The translations under genes and the position numbers were made by a program. A model generated the notes under the pieces. It saw nothing but the letters and a program-made list of their open reading frames with translations. It made no database searches and was not told the DNA's origin. Source: Phormidium tanganyikae FI6-MK23 (lineage in GTDB: Bacteria; Cyanobacteriota; Cyanobacteriia; Leptolyngbyales; Leptolyngbyaceae). From it: 64,000 nucleotides of DNA. Positions 1-8,810 of the stretch are shown here, piece after piece. The stretch covers positions 1 through 64,000 of the forward strand of contig JAHHHU010000009.1 of NCBI GenBank assembly GCA_019359175.1. The letters are read 5' to 3'. Numbering within the stretch: the stretch's first letter is position 1; the number at the start of each line of letters is the position of its first letter.

Positions 1-2
1 AC

Positions 3-119
<117 letters not shown>

Positions 120-142
120 GTCTTGAACTGGTTTGATTATTC

Positions 143-166
143 AAAGCGCTCCTTCGGGGGCGCTTT
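143..166 (+). terminator. Rho-independent terminator of psbA
   Basis: The arms AAAGCGCTCC and GGGGCGCTTT pair over ten positions with one G-U, around a TTCG tetraloop, and run into TTTTT. It sits 24 bases after the psbA stop. Confidence 0.9.
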
Positions 167-292
167 TTGGTGTGTGGTTCACGATTTCAGTATAATCGTC
201 GATCTCTAAATGTCGCTAACGTCTCCGCCCCGTTAAATGCACCGTTTAAATAGCATTTGTCAAACAAGTTATTGACGTAGGGATAGGATTAA

Positions 293-457
293 ACCGCCCT
301 GCAAACCAGAATTGCAGTGAGCGTGAAACCGAATGGAGAAATTGCGCTGAATAAGCGACCCATTCAACTATCTGAGCTAGAAATTGGCGTTAGGACATTA
401 GTACAAGCCAATCAGCAAGCCATAGTATTGATGACAAGCGCACCACTAACTCACTAG
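293..457 (+). pseudogene. Remnant of an ExbD/TolR-family gene
   Basis: This open stretch of 54 codons has no good upstream start: an in-frame stop lies at 290-292. It reads TALQTRIAVSVKPNGEIALN and then KRPIQLSELEIGVRTLVQAN. That resembles the periplasmic domain of ExbD/TolR proteins (a V-x-V-x-G-x-I-x-LN strand followed by a helix of the 'L..LVQAN' kind). Family members are about 130-140 residues with an N-terminal membrane helix. Here the membrane helix and the last 30 or so residues are missing, and the frame stops at TAG 455-457. ExbD is a subunit of the TonB-ExbB-ExbD energy coupler. It is most simply a decayed fragment left between psbA and the SulP gene. The family call rests on a short stretch and is an inference. 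Confidence 0.45.
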
Positions 458-513
458 GATTGCTATGTATATATCTTAAGTTAGAGATTTTGTGTTCAAC
501 CGCATAAAGTCGT

Positions 514-2802
514 ATGGAGTTCTATACGATAAGCACAGCTAGAAGCTATTTTTATCTCTTGATTGCAGTGGTTCCCGTCTCAAACTCTAACTCCGGTACA
601 GGCTCAATTCTCTCGAATAGCGTTGCAGGCGCAATCATGGGTCTGCTCACGGTGACGAGTGCCGCATCGTTTGGTACGCTAATTTTTTCAGGAGATCTCG
701 CGCCCTTTATGCCCTTTGGAATCGGGCTACTGCTATTTAGTTCGGTCATCATTAGTGCTGTTGTGACCGCTCTGAGTTCATATCCTGCGATCGTCGCGAC
801 GATCGCAGAAGTTACTGTTCCTATCTTTAGCTTAATCGTGCGGCAGATTGTTGCTGCGATGCCGGATGCCTCGATCGAGCAAAAGCTGATGACGGTCATT
901 GCAACATTGGTGATCAATAGTTTTGCGACAGGCATCATTTTTCTGGGACTTGGCTGGTTTAAGCTGGGAAGCTTTGTTCGGTTCATTCCTTATCCTGTGG
1001 TGGGTGGCTTTCTTGCGGGAATTGGCGCATTGCTATTCACTGCGGCGTTTCAGTCGGTTTCAGGGTTAAGTTTGCAGCCGTTCTCGCTTGCTGCTTTCTT
1101 TCAGCCGAATGTTTTACTGCAATGGCTTCCTGGTGCGTTGTTTGCTGCTGCGATGTTTGTTTTGCCACAGCGGATTAAGAGTGTTCTTGTTTATCCTGGC
1201 ATCATTCTTGGGTCAGTAGCGCTCTTTTATGCTGCCCTAGCGCTCACTGGAACCTCGATCGCGCAGGCAGTCCAGAATGGTTGGCTGTTGAGTAGTGTCC
1301 CCGCAGGTGGATTGTATCGTTTTGCAAGTGTTGAAGCACTCCAGCAAGCGAACTGGAGCGTGATTGTGCAGCAGATTCCGACATTAGCAGCACTCTGGCT
1401 GATTTCTGCGATCGCGCTTCTGCTACACGCCAATGGCATCGAACTTATTGCCTCACGCGATCTAGACCTGAACCGAGAATTAAAAGCAGCAGGGGTTGCT
1501 TCTTTGATTGCAGGAATCGGAGGTGGGATCGGCGGATTTCCTAGCGCGGGTGAGAATGCTTTGTCTTACCAGTTAGGTGCGAGAGGGCGATCGGTTGGCT
1601 GGATTGTTGCGGCAATTTGTCTAGCAATGGTGTTGGGGGGTGCATCATTGCTATCGCTCTTTCCTAAGTTTATTTTAGTTGGGATGCCGCTGTTAATCAC
1701 GATCGAGTTTTTTAATGAATGGCTGTACGAAGCTTGGTTTAGATTCGCTCGTGCGGACTATGCCATCATTCTGCTGATTGTAATTACGACGGTGACGGTT
1801 GGCTTTTTGCAAGCAATCGGAGTTGGATTAGCGGCTGCGATCGTATTGTTTGTGATTAACTACAGTCGACTTACTGTAACTCGTCGAATTAGTACTGGAA
1901 CGTATCATCACAGTAATGTTTTACGCACATCTGAAGAATTAGAAATCCTGGAATCGCAAGGTGAACAGGCTTTCATCGTAGAGTTGCAGGGACTAATCTT
2001 TTTTGGAACAGCAAATAAGCTGCTCAATCAAGTCCGCGATCGCATTAACAATGATCGCTTACCGCCTGTGAGCTATGTTCTGCTCGATTTTCGCCTTGTG
2101 AGCGGACTGGATGCCTCGGCAGTTCTGAGCTTTGCCAAACTGAAGCAAGTCGCGCATCAAAAGCAGGTACATCTGATTTATACTCACCTGTCTGCTTCAG
2201 CAAAACAACGTCTGGAGCAGGGCGATTGTCTCGATGAATATAACCCGTTGTGTCATCTCTTTAGCGACTTAGATCGAGGGCTGGAATGGTATGAGCAACA
2301 GATTTTACAACAGCATCAACCGTTGATGGAAGATCAGTCTCAGTCTCCTAAAGCGGCATTATCCGCTTATCTAAAAGCCGATTTTTCTGATCCGAATCAG
2401 GTCGATCGCCTAATGAATTGCCTAGAGATTTGCCAGTTAGATGAGGATGAATATCTATTCCACCAAGGCGATCCGTTTGATGGACTGTATTTTGTAGCAT
2501 CAGGACAGGTGAGCGTTGTGGTGAAGTTGCGGAGTGAACAAACCAAACGGATTCGCACCTATACGATCGGTAATACGATCGGGGAGATGGGGCTTTACCG
2601 CCAGACAGTACGAATGGCATCGGTTGTTGCAGACAAGCCCAGCACCTTGTATTTTCTATCGACTGCAACCTTTGATCGGCTTGAAGATACTGATCCGATG
2701 CTGGCTTCTAGCGTTCATCGGTTTATTGTCGCTTTGTTAGCTGAACGGCTTCAGCATCGGGAGAAAGAACTCAATTACCTGTTAGAGTCGTTTGAAGAAT
2801 AA
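514..2802 (+). CDS. SulP-family anion transporter with STAS and cyclic-nucleotide-binding domains
   Basis: The 762-residue protein has three parts. Residues about 30-465 form a SulP/SLC26-type membrane domain with ten or more hydrophobic segments. Residues about 480-595 form a cytoplasmic STAS domain, seen as a beta strand near GLIFFG and the LLDFRLVSGLDASA helix turn. Residues about 620-745 form a cNMP-binding fold with the GEMGLYR signature near residue 690. SulP proteins move sulfate, bicarbonate or other anions, often with Na+ or H+; the substrate cannot be read from the sequence. The extra C-terminal cNMP domain distinguishes it from the bicarbonate transporter BicA, which ends after STAS. 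The annotated ATG has no strong ribosome-binding site, and the first 25 residues look atypical, so the true start could lie slightly downstream. No operon partner is visible. Confidence 0.85.
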   Translation: MEFYTISTARSYFYLLIAVVPVSNSNSGTGSILSNSVAGAIMGLLTVTSAASFGTLIFSGDLAPFMPFGIGLLLFSSVIISAVVTALSSYPAIVATIAEVTVPIFSLIVRQIVAAMPDASIEQKLMTVIATLVINSFATGIIFLGLGWFKLGSFVRFIPYPVVGGFLAGIGALLFTAAFQSVSGLSLQPFSLAAFFQPNVLLQWLPGALFAAAMFVLPQRIKSVLVYPGIILGSVALFYAALALTGTSIAQAVQNGWLLSSVPAGGLYRFASVEALQQANWSVIVQQIPTLAALWLISAIALLLHANGIELIASRDLDLNRELKAAGVASLIAGIGGGIGGFPSAGENALSYQLGARGRSVGWIVAAICLAMVLGGASLLSLFPKFILVGMPLLITIEFFNEWLYEAWFRFARADYAIILLIVITTVTVGFLQAIGVGLAAAIVLFVINYSRLTVTRRISTGTYHHSNVLRTSEELEILESQGEQAFIVELQGLIFFGTANKLLNQVRDRINNDRLPPVSYVLLDFRLVSGLDASAVLSFAKLKQVAHQKQVHLIYTHLSASAKQRLEQGDCLDEYNPLCHLFSDLDRGLEWYEQQILQQHQPLMEDQSQSPKAALSAYLKADFSDPNQVDRLMNCLEICQLDEDEYLFHQGDPFDGLYFVASGQVSVVVKLRSEQTKRIRTYTIGNTIGEMGLYRQTVRMASVVADKPSTLYFLSTATFDRLEDTDPMLASSVHRFIVALLAERLQHREKELNYLLESFEE

Positions 2803-3039
2803 ATCGATTATCGTTGCATTGCAAGCTGAGTAGATGACCAGCGGGAGTTCGGACTGCTTTGCACCTATCTCCTCAAGTGCTGCGATCTCTTCGAGTTACC
2901 TGCAAGGGTCGCGCCCATTACATCGACTTCTGCCCAGCCAGGACTTGCTATTTTTCCGGTCACAAGAAATGTCGAAGCGAGGAGCTTGATCAAATTCGCG
3001 ATAGATTAAGAACTTGCACTATTGTGATGTCAAGCATTT

Positions 3040-6000
3040 ATGCACCGAATTGCCGCGACTCCCGGAGGCTGGACTCCTGATCTCGAAGGGGTGGTCTTCA
3101 TAGAACAGACTCCTGCCCCGATCGTAGTGATCACGGCTGCGGATACCGATATTCAGACGCTTTCGAGCGCGATCGCACAATTGCCCGCTGGATTTCCAGA
3201 AGTGCGGGGCGTGAATTTGCTTCAGCTTCAGCAGCAATTGACGATCGATACCTATGCGGAAGAGGTTTTGGAAGCGGCAAAGGTGATTGTGCTGCGGATT
3301 ATTGGGGGTCGATCGTATTGGTCGTATGGATTGGAGGTAGTGCGCGAGACGGTGAGCCAGTCTGGAGCGACATTGATTGTGCTGCCGGGAGACGATCGAC
3401 CGGATCTCGATTTGATGAGCCATTCGACGGTTCCGTTTGCTCAGGTGGAGCGAGTTTGGCGCTATTTCAATGAAGGCGGGGTAGAGAATTATCGCAATGG
3501 GCTTCAGTTTTTAGCGAAGACTTATCTGGGAGTTGCGGGTGAGGTAGTTGATCCGCAAACTGTGCCGCGTGTGGGATTGTATCGGACGGGAGAGAGTTGT
3601 AGCTATCGACCCGAAAAGTGTTGCAGCGTGCGGAAAGTTGGGATTTTATTTTATCGCGCTCATTATCTGTCGGGCAATACTTCGGTGATCGATGAACTGT
3701 GTTCGGCGTTATGCGATCGTGATCTTTGTCCGGTTCCAGTTTTTGTTTCATCGCTCCGTGATCCGGATGTTCAAAGTGACTTGCTGACGTATTTTCAGCC
3801 GAAGGATCAGAACGCAATTGATGTTCTTTTGAATACAACGAGTTTCTCGCTCGGTTCTGCGATTCCCTTCGGGGGAACGGCTTCTTCTGGTGCGCCGGAA
3901 TTGTGGCAGACATTAGATATTCCAGTGCTGCAAGTGATTTTGAGCGGGGGCACGATCGAACAATGGCAAGAACAATTGAGAGGGCTTTCACCGCGCGATA
4001 CGGCGATTAATGTGGCATTGCCTGAAGTCGACGGGCGAATTATTAGTCGAGCGATTTCGTTTAAAGCGGTGCAAGCAAAGCATCCAGAATTGCAAACCGA
4101 GGTCGTGGCTTATCAAGCCGTGCGCGATCGCGTTGAGTTTGTGGCGGAACTCACGCGAAATTGGGTGGAGTTGAGGCGGAGTGAAATTCGCGATCGACGA
4201 GTTGCGCTCATTTTGGCGAATTATCCGACTCGTGACGGGCGCTTGGCGAATGGCGTTGGATTGGATACGCCCGCAAGTTGCATCGAAATTCTCAAATCAC
4301 TACAACGCGAAGGATATATCGTTGAGAATATTCCTGAGAATGGAGATGAATTAGTTCTGCAATTAACAAAAGGCGTGACGAATGATCCAGAAGCGCGAGA
4401 ATTACGCAATGTGAATCAATCGCTATCGTTATCAGAATATAAAACCTATTTTGCAACGCTACCTGTTCAGCAATCGATGCTCGATCGATGGAATTCGCCC
4501 ATGGAATCTTTTGCGATTTCTGGAATTCAATTTGGAAATGTGTTTGTTGGAATTCAGCCTGCCCGGGGCTATGACATTGATCCCTCTTTGAACTATCACG
4601 CGCCCGATTTAGAGCCAACTCATGCGTATTTGGCGTTCTATTATTGGGTGAGAAAAACGTTTGGCGCACAGGCGATCGTTCACGTCGGCAAACATGGAAA
4701 TCTCGAATGGCTGCCCGGAAAAAGCGTCGCGCTGTCTGAGAAGTGTTTCCCTGAAATTGCGATCGCAGCTTTGCCGCATTTCTATCCGTTTATCGTGAAT
4801 GATCCGGGCGAAGGTTCCCAAGCGAAGCGACGCGCCCAAGCGGTCATTCTCGATCATCTTACGCCACCGATGACTCGTGCAGAACTATACGGCGGATTGC
4901 AGAAATTAGAAGCGCTGATTGATGAATATTACGAAGCGCAAAATCTTGATCCGTCACGTCTGAATATTGTTCGCGATCGCATTCTCGCTCTTGTTGAACA
5001 AGATAATCTTAAATCCGAGCTTCCGAGCGATTCTGATTCGATTCTGGATTTGATTACGAATACCGATCGCTATCTTTGCGAATTAAAAGAAGCGCAGATT
5101 CGAGACGGATTGCATATTTTTGGACAGTGCCCAGAAGGAAGGCAATTGAGAGATTTGATTGTCGCGATCGCACGTCATCCGCAACCGAATCGAATTGGAT
5201 TAACTAGAGCGATCGCGGAAGATTGGCAGCTCGATTTTGATCCGCTGACGGCTGATCCGGCAGAACTTTTACGCTGCGATGACGAATCCGGGTTGCCCCC
5301 TAAATCCCCCAGAATGGGGGACTTTGAGAATGGGGAATTTCCAGGTTTAAAGGACTTTGAGAACGGGAAATCTCTAGGTTTGGAGTCCCCCAAAATGGGG
5401 GATTTAGGGGGCAGAAGCCGCTTACAACGAAGCGAAAGAACTGAACAATTTAGAACCGTTGGGGATGCGATCGCGGCAATTGAAATTGAAGCGGCGAATT
5501 TAGTCGATCGACTCAATGAGATTCCCCAAGGACGCGCCTACACCCCTGAACTGAACTGGATTCAAACCTTTTTACTCCCAGCCTTGCAAAACACGCATCA
5601 GGAAATCGATTTCCTTTTACACGGCTTGAATGGGGGTTACATTCCCGCTGCGCCATCGGGTGCGCCCACTCGCGGACGACCGGAAGTACTGCCGACCGGA
5701 CGCAATTTTTATTCGGTGGACATTCGAGCGATTCCGACCGAAAGCGCGTGGCAGGTTGGACGCAAAGCGGCAGAAGCGATCGTCGAACGATACACCCAGG
5801 AAAATGGCGAATATCCCCGCACGATCGGGCTTTCAATTTGGGGAACTTCGACGATGCGGACGGGTGGAGATGATTTGGCGGAAGCTTTGGCGCTATTGGG
5901 AGTCCAGCCAGTTTGGGATGGGATTTCTCGGCGCGTGGTCGATTTTGAAATCTTGCCGTTGTCGGTGCTCGATCGTCCGCGTGTGGATGTGACGCTGCGG

Positions 6001-6909
6001 ATTTCGGGATTTTTCCGTGATGCGTTTCCGAATTTAATCGATTTATTTGATCAAGCAGTTGCCGCAGTCTCACAACTCGATGAGCCACCGGATCAAAATC
6101 CGCTTGCTGCTCAGGTGAAACAAGAAACACAAATCTGGCAAGATTCTGGACTGAGCGCTGAAGCTGCCGATCGTCGATCGCGTCACCGGATTTTTGGATC
6201 GAAACCGGGCGCATACGGGGCGGGTCTGCAAGGCTTGATCGAATCTCAAAATTGGGAAACTGATGAAGATCTTGCTCGCGCTTATATTAACTGGAGTAGT
6301 TACGCTTACAGTAGTTCTGGTGTTGCTCAATCTGCGCCTGAAGCATTCCAAAATCGATTAAACGAAATGCAGATTGTTTTGCAAAATCAGGACAATCAGG
6401 AGCATGATCTACTCGATTCAGATGATTATTACCAATTCCAGGGTGGATTAACCGCAGCGGTTCGATCAAGTCAAGGCAAAAATCCCACGACTTACTTTGG
6501 CGATCATTCTCTGCCTGAAAATCCGAAGATCAGATCGCTCAAACAACAAATTGCACGAGTTTATCGATCGCGCGTGATCAATCCTAAATGGATTGCAGGC
6601 GCAATGCGGCACGGATACAAAGGCGCGTTTGAACTCTCAGCTACGATCGACTTTCTATTCGCTTACGATGCCACGGCTCAATGCGTTGAGGACTATATGT
6701 ATCAAGGGGTTGCCGAGGCGTATCTATTCGATGCCGCCGTACAGAATTTCATTCAATCCAAAAATCCTTGGGCACTGCGCGACATGGCAGAGCGACTGCT
6801 CGAAGCCAATCAGCGGGGATTTTGGCAGCAGGCAGATCAAAAAACATTAGACGAACTCAGAACGATCGTGCTGGAAGCTGAAGGCGTGATCGAAGGACAG
6901 ATATCCTAA
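3040..6909 (+). CDS. cobN: Cobaltochelatase subunit CobN
   Basis: This is a large CobN/BchH-family protein of 1289 residues. It starts MHRIAATPGGWTPD, as cyanobacterial CobN proteins usually do. Family landmarks include the HVGKHGNLEWLPGKSVAL block near residue 547 and the metal/porphyrin-chelatase core through to the C terminus. CobN is the large subunit of the ATP-dependent enzyme that inserts cobalt into the corrin ring during B12 synthesis; the small subunits are not in the window. The gene carries an insertion: residues about 752-791 (PPKSPRMGDFENG and so on) are encoded by a 118-bp palindromic repeat read in frame, in a region where the family has no such segment. Its stop overlaps the convergent small gene downstream by four bases. 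No B12 riboswitch was recognised upstream. Confidence 0.95.
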   Translation: MHRIAATPGGWTPDLEGVVFIEQTPAPIVVITAADTDIQTLSSAIAQLPAGFPEVRGVNLLQLQQQLTIDTYAEEVLEAAKVIVLRIIGGRSYWSYGLEVVRETVSQSGATLIVLPGDDRPDLDLMSHSTVPFAQVERVWRYFNEGGVENYRNGLQFLAKTYLGVAGEVVDPQTVPRVGLYRTGESCSYRPEKCCSVRKVGILFYRAHYLSGNTSVIDELCSALCDRDLCPVPVFVSSLRDPDVQSDLLTYFQPKDQNAIDVLLNTTSFSLGSAIPFGGTASSGAPELWQTLDIPVLQVILSGGTIEQWQEQLRGLSPRDTAINVALPEVDGRIISRAISFKAVQAKHPELQTEVVAYQAVRDRVEFVAELTRNWVELRRSEIRDRRVALILANYPTRDGRLANGVGLDTPASCIEILKSLQREGYIVENIPENGDELVLQLTKGVTNDPEARELRNVNQSLSLSEYKTYFATLPVQQSMLDRWNSPMESFAISGIQFGNVFVGIQPARGYDIDPSLNYHAPDLEPTHAYLAFYYWVRKTFGAQAIVHVGKHGNLEWLPGKSVALSEKCFPEIAIAALPHFYPFIVNDPGEGSQAKRRAQAVILDHLTPPMTRAELYGGLQKLEALIDEYYEAQNLDPSRLNIVRDRILALVEQDNLKSELPSDSDSILDLITNTDRYLCELKEAQIRDGLHIFGQCPEGRQLRDLIVAIARHPQPNRIGLTRAIAEDWQLDFDPLTADPAELLRCDDESGLPPKSPRMGDFENGEFPGLKDFENGKSLGLESPKMGDLGGRSRLQRSERTEQFRTVGDAIAAIEIEAANLVDRLNEIPQGRAYTPELNWIQTFLLPALQNTHQEIDFLLHGLNGGYIPAAPSGAPTRGRPEVLPTGRNFYSVDIRAIPTESAWQVGRKAAEAIVERYTQENGEYPRTIGLSIWGTSTMRTGGDDLAEALALLGVQPVWDGISRRVVDFEILPLSVLDRPRVDVTLRISGFFRDAFPNLIDLFDQAVAAVSQLDEPPDQNPLAAQVKQETQIWQDSGLSAEAADRRSRHRIFGSKPGAYGAGLQGLIESQNWETDEDLARAYINWSSYAYSSSGVAQSAPEAFQNRLNEMQIVLQNQDNQEHDLLDSDDYYQFQGGLTAAVRSSQGKNPTTYFGDHSLPENPKIRSLKQQIARVYRSRVINPKWIAGAMRHGYKGAFELSATIDFLFAYDATAQCVEDYMYQGVAEAYLFDAAVQNFIQSKNPWALRDMAERLLEANQRGFWQQADQKTLDELRTIVLEAEGVIEGQIS
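5295..5412 (+). mobile_element. MITE-like palindromic repeat inserted in frame in cobN
   Basis: The element begins GCCCCCTAAATCCCCCAGAA and ends with the inverted copy GGGGGATTTAGGGGGC; inner arms GGGGGACTTTGAGAA and TTGGAGTCCCCC also pair. Two relatives occur in the window, at 25296-25401 and 30344-30446, with the same termini but different centres. No transposase gene is present, so it is non-autonomous. The reading frame of cobN stays open through all 118 bases, giving a 40-residue insert rich in G, N, K, F and E. I recognise the CCCCCTAAATCCCCC terminus as common in filamentous cyanobacterial genomes. No clear target-site duplication is visible. Confidence 0.8.
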
Positions 6910-7106
6910 AATCCCAGCAGCGGCAGCGTCAACCAGCGACGCGATCGACCCGACGAAGTGACTTCCGAAACCTGAAGCGCAATCTTTAACTCGCTCAAAG
7001 GCTTTGCAGTGCGCGCGATCGGTGTATTGAACAACAGTGCGATCGTAATTACGAGTATCAATGTCCAAGACAACGGAAATTTCATCAGCGGTAGAGGGCG
7101 ATCCAT
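6906..7106 (-). CDS. Small membrane protein, unknown function
   Basis: A 66-residue frame on the minus strand starts MDRPLPLMKFPLSWTLIL. It has one clear hydrophobic helix (about residues 10-27), followed by a basic, polar tail rich in S, R and L. A longer version could start at 7217, but its extra N terminus has no recognisable character. The stop overlaps the cobN stop by four bases in convergent orientation, and the start lies about 150 bases from the divergent pseudouridine synthase gene. I do not recognise the family. The helix plus compact placement between two real genes makes it plausible; it could also be a chance frame. Confidence 0.4.
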   Translation of the reverse strand: MDRPLPLMKFPLSWTLILVITIALLFNTPIARTAKPLSELKIALQVSEVTSSGRSRRWLTLPLLGF

Positions 7107-7253
7107 CGTTTCATTGAAAACAGCTTGATTATTATGGCTGAAATTCGAGATTCTGGCGCACCAAACCGATAAGTCGTATCTCGGAATTATTGAATCGCCG
7201 CTGATTGAATTCCCCATCCTGTAGAATCGTACAGCGCAGAGTTTTTCAGGCTA

Positions 7254-7862
7254 ATGCCTTATCGCTATTTACTGTTCTACAAACCGTACAATGTGTTGAG
7301 CCAATTCACCGATGACTCACCGAACGCACGAACGCGAAGCGCGGTGAAGCCAGCGACACTCAAAGACTTCATCCCAGTTGCAAACGTTTACCCAGTCGGG
7401 CGGCTCGATCACGATAGCGAAGGATTGATGTTGCTGACCGACAATGGACAACTGCAACACCGACTCAGCGACCCAAAATTTCACCACACCAAAACCTATT
7501 GGGCACAAGTCGAAAATGTCCCCACGGAAAGCGCGATCGCTCAATTGCGAACAGGCGTGAACATTCAGAACTATCGAACTCGTCCTGCGATTGTCGATCG
7601 ACTCGATGAACCCGATCTACCGCCGCGCGATCCACCCATTCGATTTCGCAAAAACATTCCGACCGCATGGCTTGAAATTACGCTCACCGAAGGAAGAAAC
7701 CGCCAAGTTCGGCGCATGACCGCAGCGGTAGGTTTTCCGACCTTAAGACTGGTGCGAACTGCGATCTCACAATTTCGCCTCACCGACTTATCACCCGGAC
7801 AGTGGCGAGATTTGAACACTGAAGAATTGCAATTACTCAAGCGACTTTGGGTGATGCGCTAG
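7254..7862 (+). CDS. rluE: 23S rRNA pseudouridine synthase, RluE/RsuA type
   Basis: The 202-residue protein matches the short RsuA/RluB/RluE branch of pseudouridine synthases. Its start, [16 protein letters not shown], is the usual first strand. The catalytic block [15 protein letters not shown] contains the nucleophilic aspartate D52, and the [10 protein letters not shown] block near residue 145 is the second family signature. It lacks an N-terminal S4 domain, as RluE does. RluE converts one uridine of 23S rRNA to pseudouridine, but the exact target here is inferred from the family. The gene stands alone, with its stop codon inside one arm of an inverted repeat. Confidence 0.9.
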   Translation: MPYRYLLFYKPYNVLSQFTDDSPNARTRSAVKPATLKDFIPVANVYPVGRLDHDSEGLMLLTDNGQLQHRLSDPKFHHTKTYWAQVENVPTESAIAQLRTGVNIQNYRTRPAIVDRLDEPDLPPRDPPIRFRKNIPTAWLEITLTEGRNRQVRRMTAAVGFPTLRLVRTAISQFRLTDLSPGQWRDLNTEELQLLKRLWVMR

Positions 7863-7928
7863 ACCTGTGGATCAGGTTTACAGAACCCATCAGCAGTGAG
7901 AATTGCAGCGAGGATATCCACAGGTCTA
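7860..7928. repeat. 13-bp inverted repeat after rluE
   Basis: TAGACCTGTGGAT (7860-7872) is repeated as its exact reverse complement ATCCACAGGTCTA (7916-7928), with a 43-base spacer. The rluE stop codon TAG begins the left arm. There is no T-run after the right arm, so it is not a standard terminator. It may be a processing or stability hairpin or the remains of a small element. Confidence 0.7.
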
Positions 7929-8034
7929 GACCACTACCCAAAAATCTTTTCAGCGATGGCTCTCGGCGAGACCTACGATGACTTGAGATTCGACAAGGTT
8001 CTAAATTTTTCTTTCAAAAGGTGTGGACAATTCA

Positions 8035-8052
8035 ATACTACGCTTGTAGTAT
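8035..8052. promoter_or_regulatory. Palindrome, possible repressor operator
   Basis: ATACTAC and GTAGTAT form a perfect 7-bp inverted repeat around GCTT. The TACTAC/GTAGTA half-sites resemble operators of the BlaI/MecI/CopY repressor family. That assignment is an inference from shape only; no such regulator is in the window. The site lies just before the small frame at 8051 and upstream of the RNA structure and alr0857-family gene. Confidence 0.4.
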
Positions 8053-8249
8053 GAGAACAATAGATTTTTACTGAGGATTATGACTCTTACGATATCGCGC
8101 CATCCCAAGCCGTCCTGCTCACACAGACAACAGTGTGCGGGATTGCCACGGCTATGGATGTTAACAGCGTTGGTCGAACTGAGTGGGCAACTCAGCATTC
8201 AGGACGATCGCCGATTCGAGAGTTATGGCAGCGAAGACGAAAAATTTAA
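8051..8249 (+). pseudogene. Possible small gene with a +1 frameshift in a T-run
   Basis: ATG at 8051 reads MRTIDF and then meets a stop at 8072-8074. If one T of the TTTTT run at 8065-8069 is skipped, the frame continues as TEDYDSYDIAPSQAVLL and onward to TAA 8247-8249, about 65 residues in all with a balanced composition. An alternative frame starts at ATG 8080 behind a GAGG ribosome-binding site (8073-8076) and runs to 8298, but its composition is poor (rich in R, S, C and P). I recognise neither product. It could be a decayed gene, a sequencing error, a programmed shift, or an untranslated leader. Confidence 0.25.
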
Positions 8250-8271
8250 TCTAGACAACATAAAAAGCGGG

Positions 8272-8366
8272 TGGTGTCTCCGTCTGACACCAATGTGAAG
8301 CAGCACATCAGGATACAAGGTTCTGATAACCCCCGCTCAAACGACTGAGACGGGGGTTAATTTTTT
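8272..8366 (+). ncRNA. Three-hairpin RNA ending in an intrinsic terminator
   Basis: Three consecutive hairpins are visible. The first is TGGTGTC/GACACCA around a 7-base loop (8272-8292). The second is ATCAGGA/TTCTGAT around TACAAGG, with one G-U (8307-8327). The third is a strong stem AACCCCCG-CTCA/TGAG-A-CGGGGGTT (8328-8358) followed by AATTTTTT. The terminator ends 22 bases before the alr0857-family start. This is either the 3' end of a small RNA or transcript, or a leader that attenuates the following gene. I could not match it to a known riboswitch. There is no other recognisable feature in the 500-base gap after rluE apart from the entries listed. Confidence 0.5.
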
Positions 8367-8388
8367 GCCAATTTGAATGGAGCAACGT

Positions 8389-8775
8389 ATGTTAAAGCTC
8401 ACTTACACCGAATTTGGACTGCACTTGGAGCGGGTCACGGTTTCACTAGAAACGCTAGTGGCTCAACGGGTTGTACTGGCACTGCGAATGGGTCAAACGC
8501 TGCACGTCGAGCCAAGCCGAGCCGCTTTCTTACTGTCGATCGAGGTTCCTGGATTTGCAGAGTTAGAAAAACTGGTACGGTTAGAGCGGGTCGCAACGGT
8601 GACGATCGTTCCCGTGGATGATCAGTTTGTCGAAGTTAGCGTGCAAGGAAACTGGGTTGCAAACACAGCGGATGCACACTCTGGAATGTTCGTAACGGTA
8701 TTAAGCGATCAGACTGAGTTCTTTGTTTACAAACTGTGGCAAGCAACTCAACTGCAAGCGTCTCCACTGGTTTGA
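8389..8775 (+). CDS. alr0857-family conserved cyanobacterial protein
   Basis: The frame runs from MLKLTYTEFGLHLE to a SPLV end (128 residues). I recognise it as the small cyanobacterial family named after Nostoc alr0857, of unknown function. No signal peptide or membrane helix is seen; the protein is a mixed alpha/beta sequence. The start at 8389 is preferred over 8377 because GGAG at 8379-8382 then sits at the proper distance. A strong intrinsic terminator lies 22 bases upstream, so expression either starts within that short gap or reads through the hairpin. Confidence 0.75.
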   Translation: MLKLTYTEFGLHLERVTVSLETLVAQRVVLALRMGQTLHVEPSRAAFLLSIEVPGFAELEKLVRLERVATVTIVPVDDQFVEVSVQGNWVANTADAHSGMFVTVLSDQTEFFVYKLWQATQLQASPLV

Positions 8776-8810
8776 TTCGATAGCAGGATTTAGGAGTCTC
8801 TCAAATCTTG

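Noticed and set aside
2803-3039. Possible B12 riboswitch before cobN
   Set aside because: No conserved B12-box sequence or matching stem layout was found in the 237 bases upstream.
5513-6214. A 233-codon frame on the minus strand inside cobN
   Set aside because: It is the antisense shadow of cobN; the composition is rich in R, P, S and H and no family is recognised.
8080-8298. Frame of 72 codons after the palindrome, with a GAGG site
   Set aside because: The composition is poor and it runs into the first RNA hairpin; it is kept only as an alternative to the frameshifted reading.
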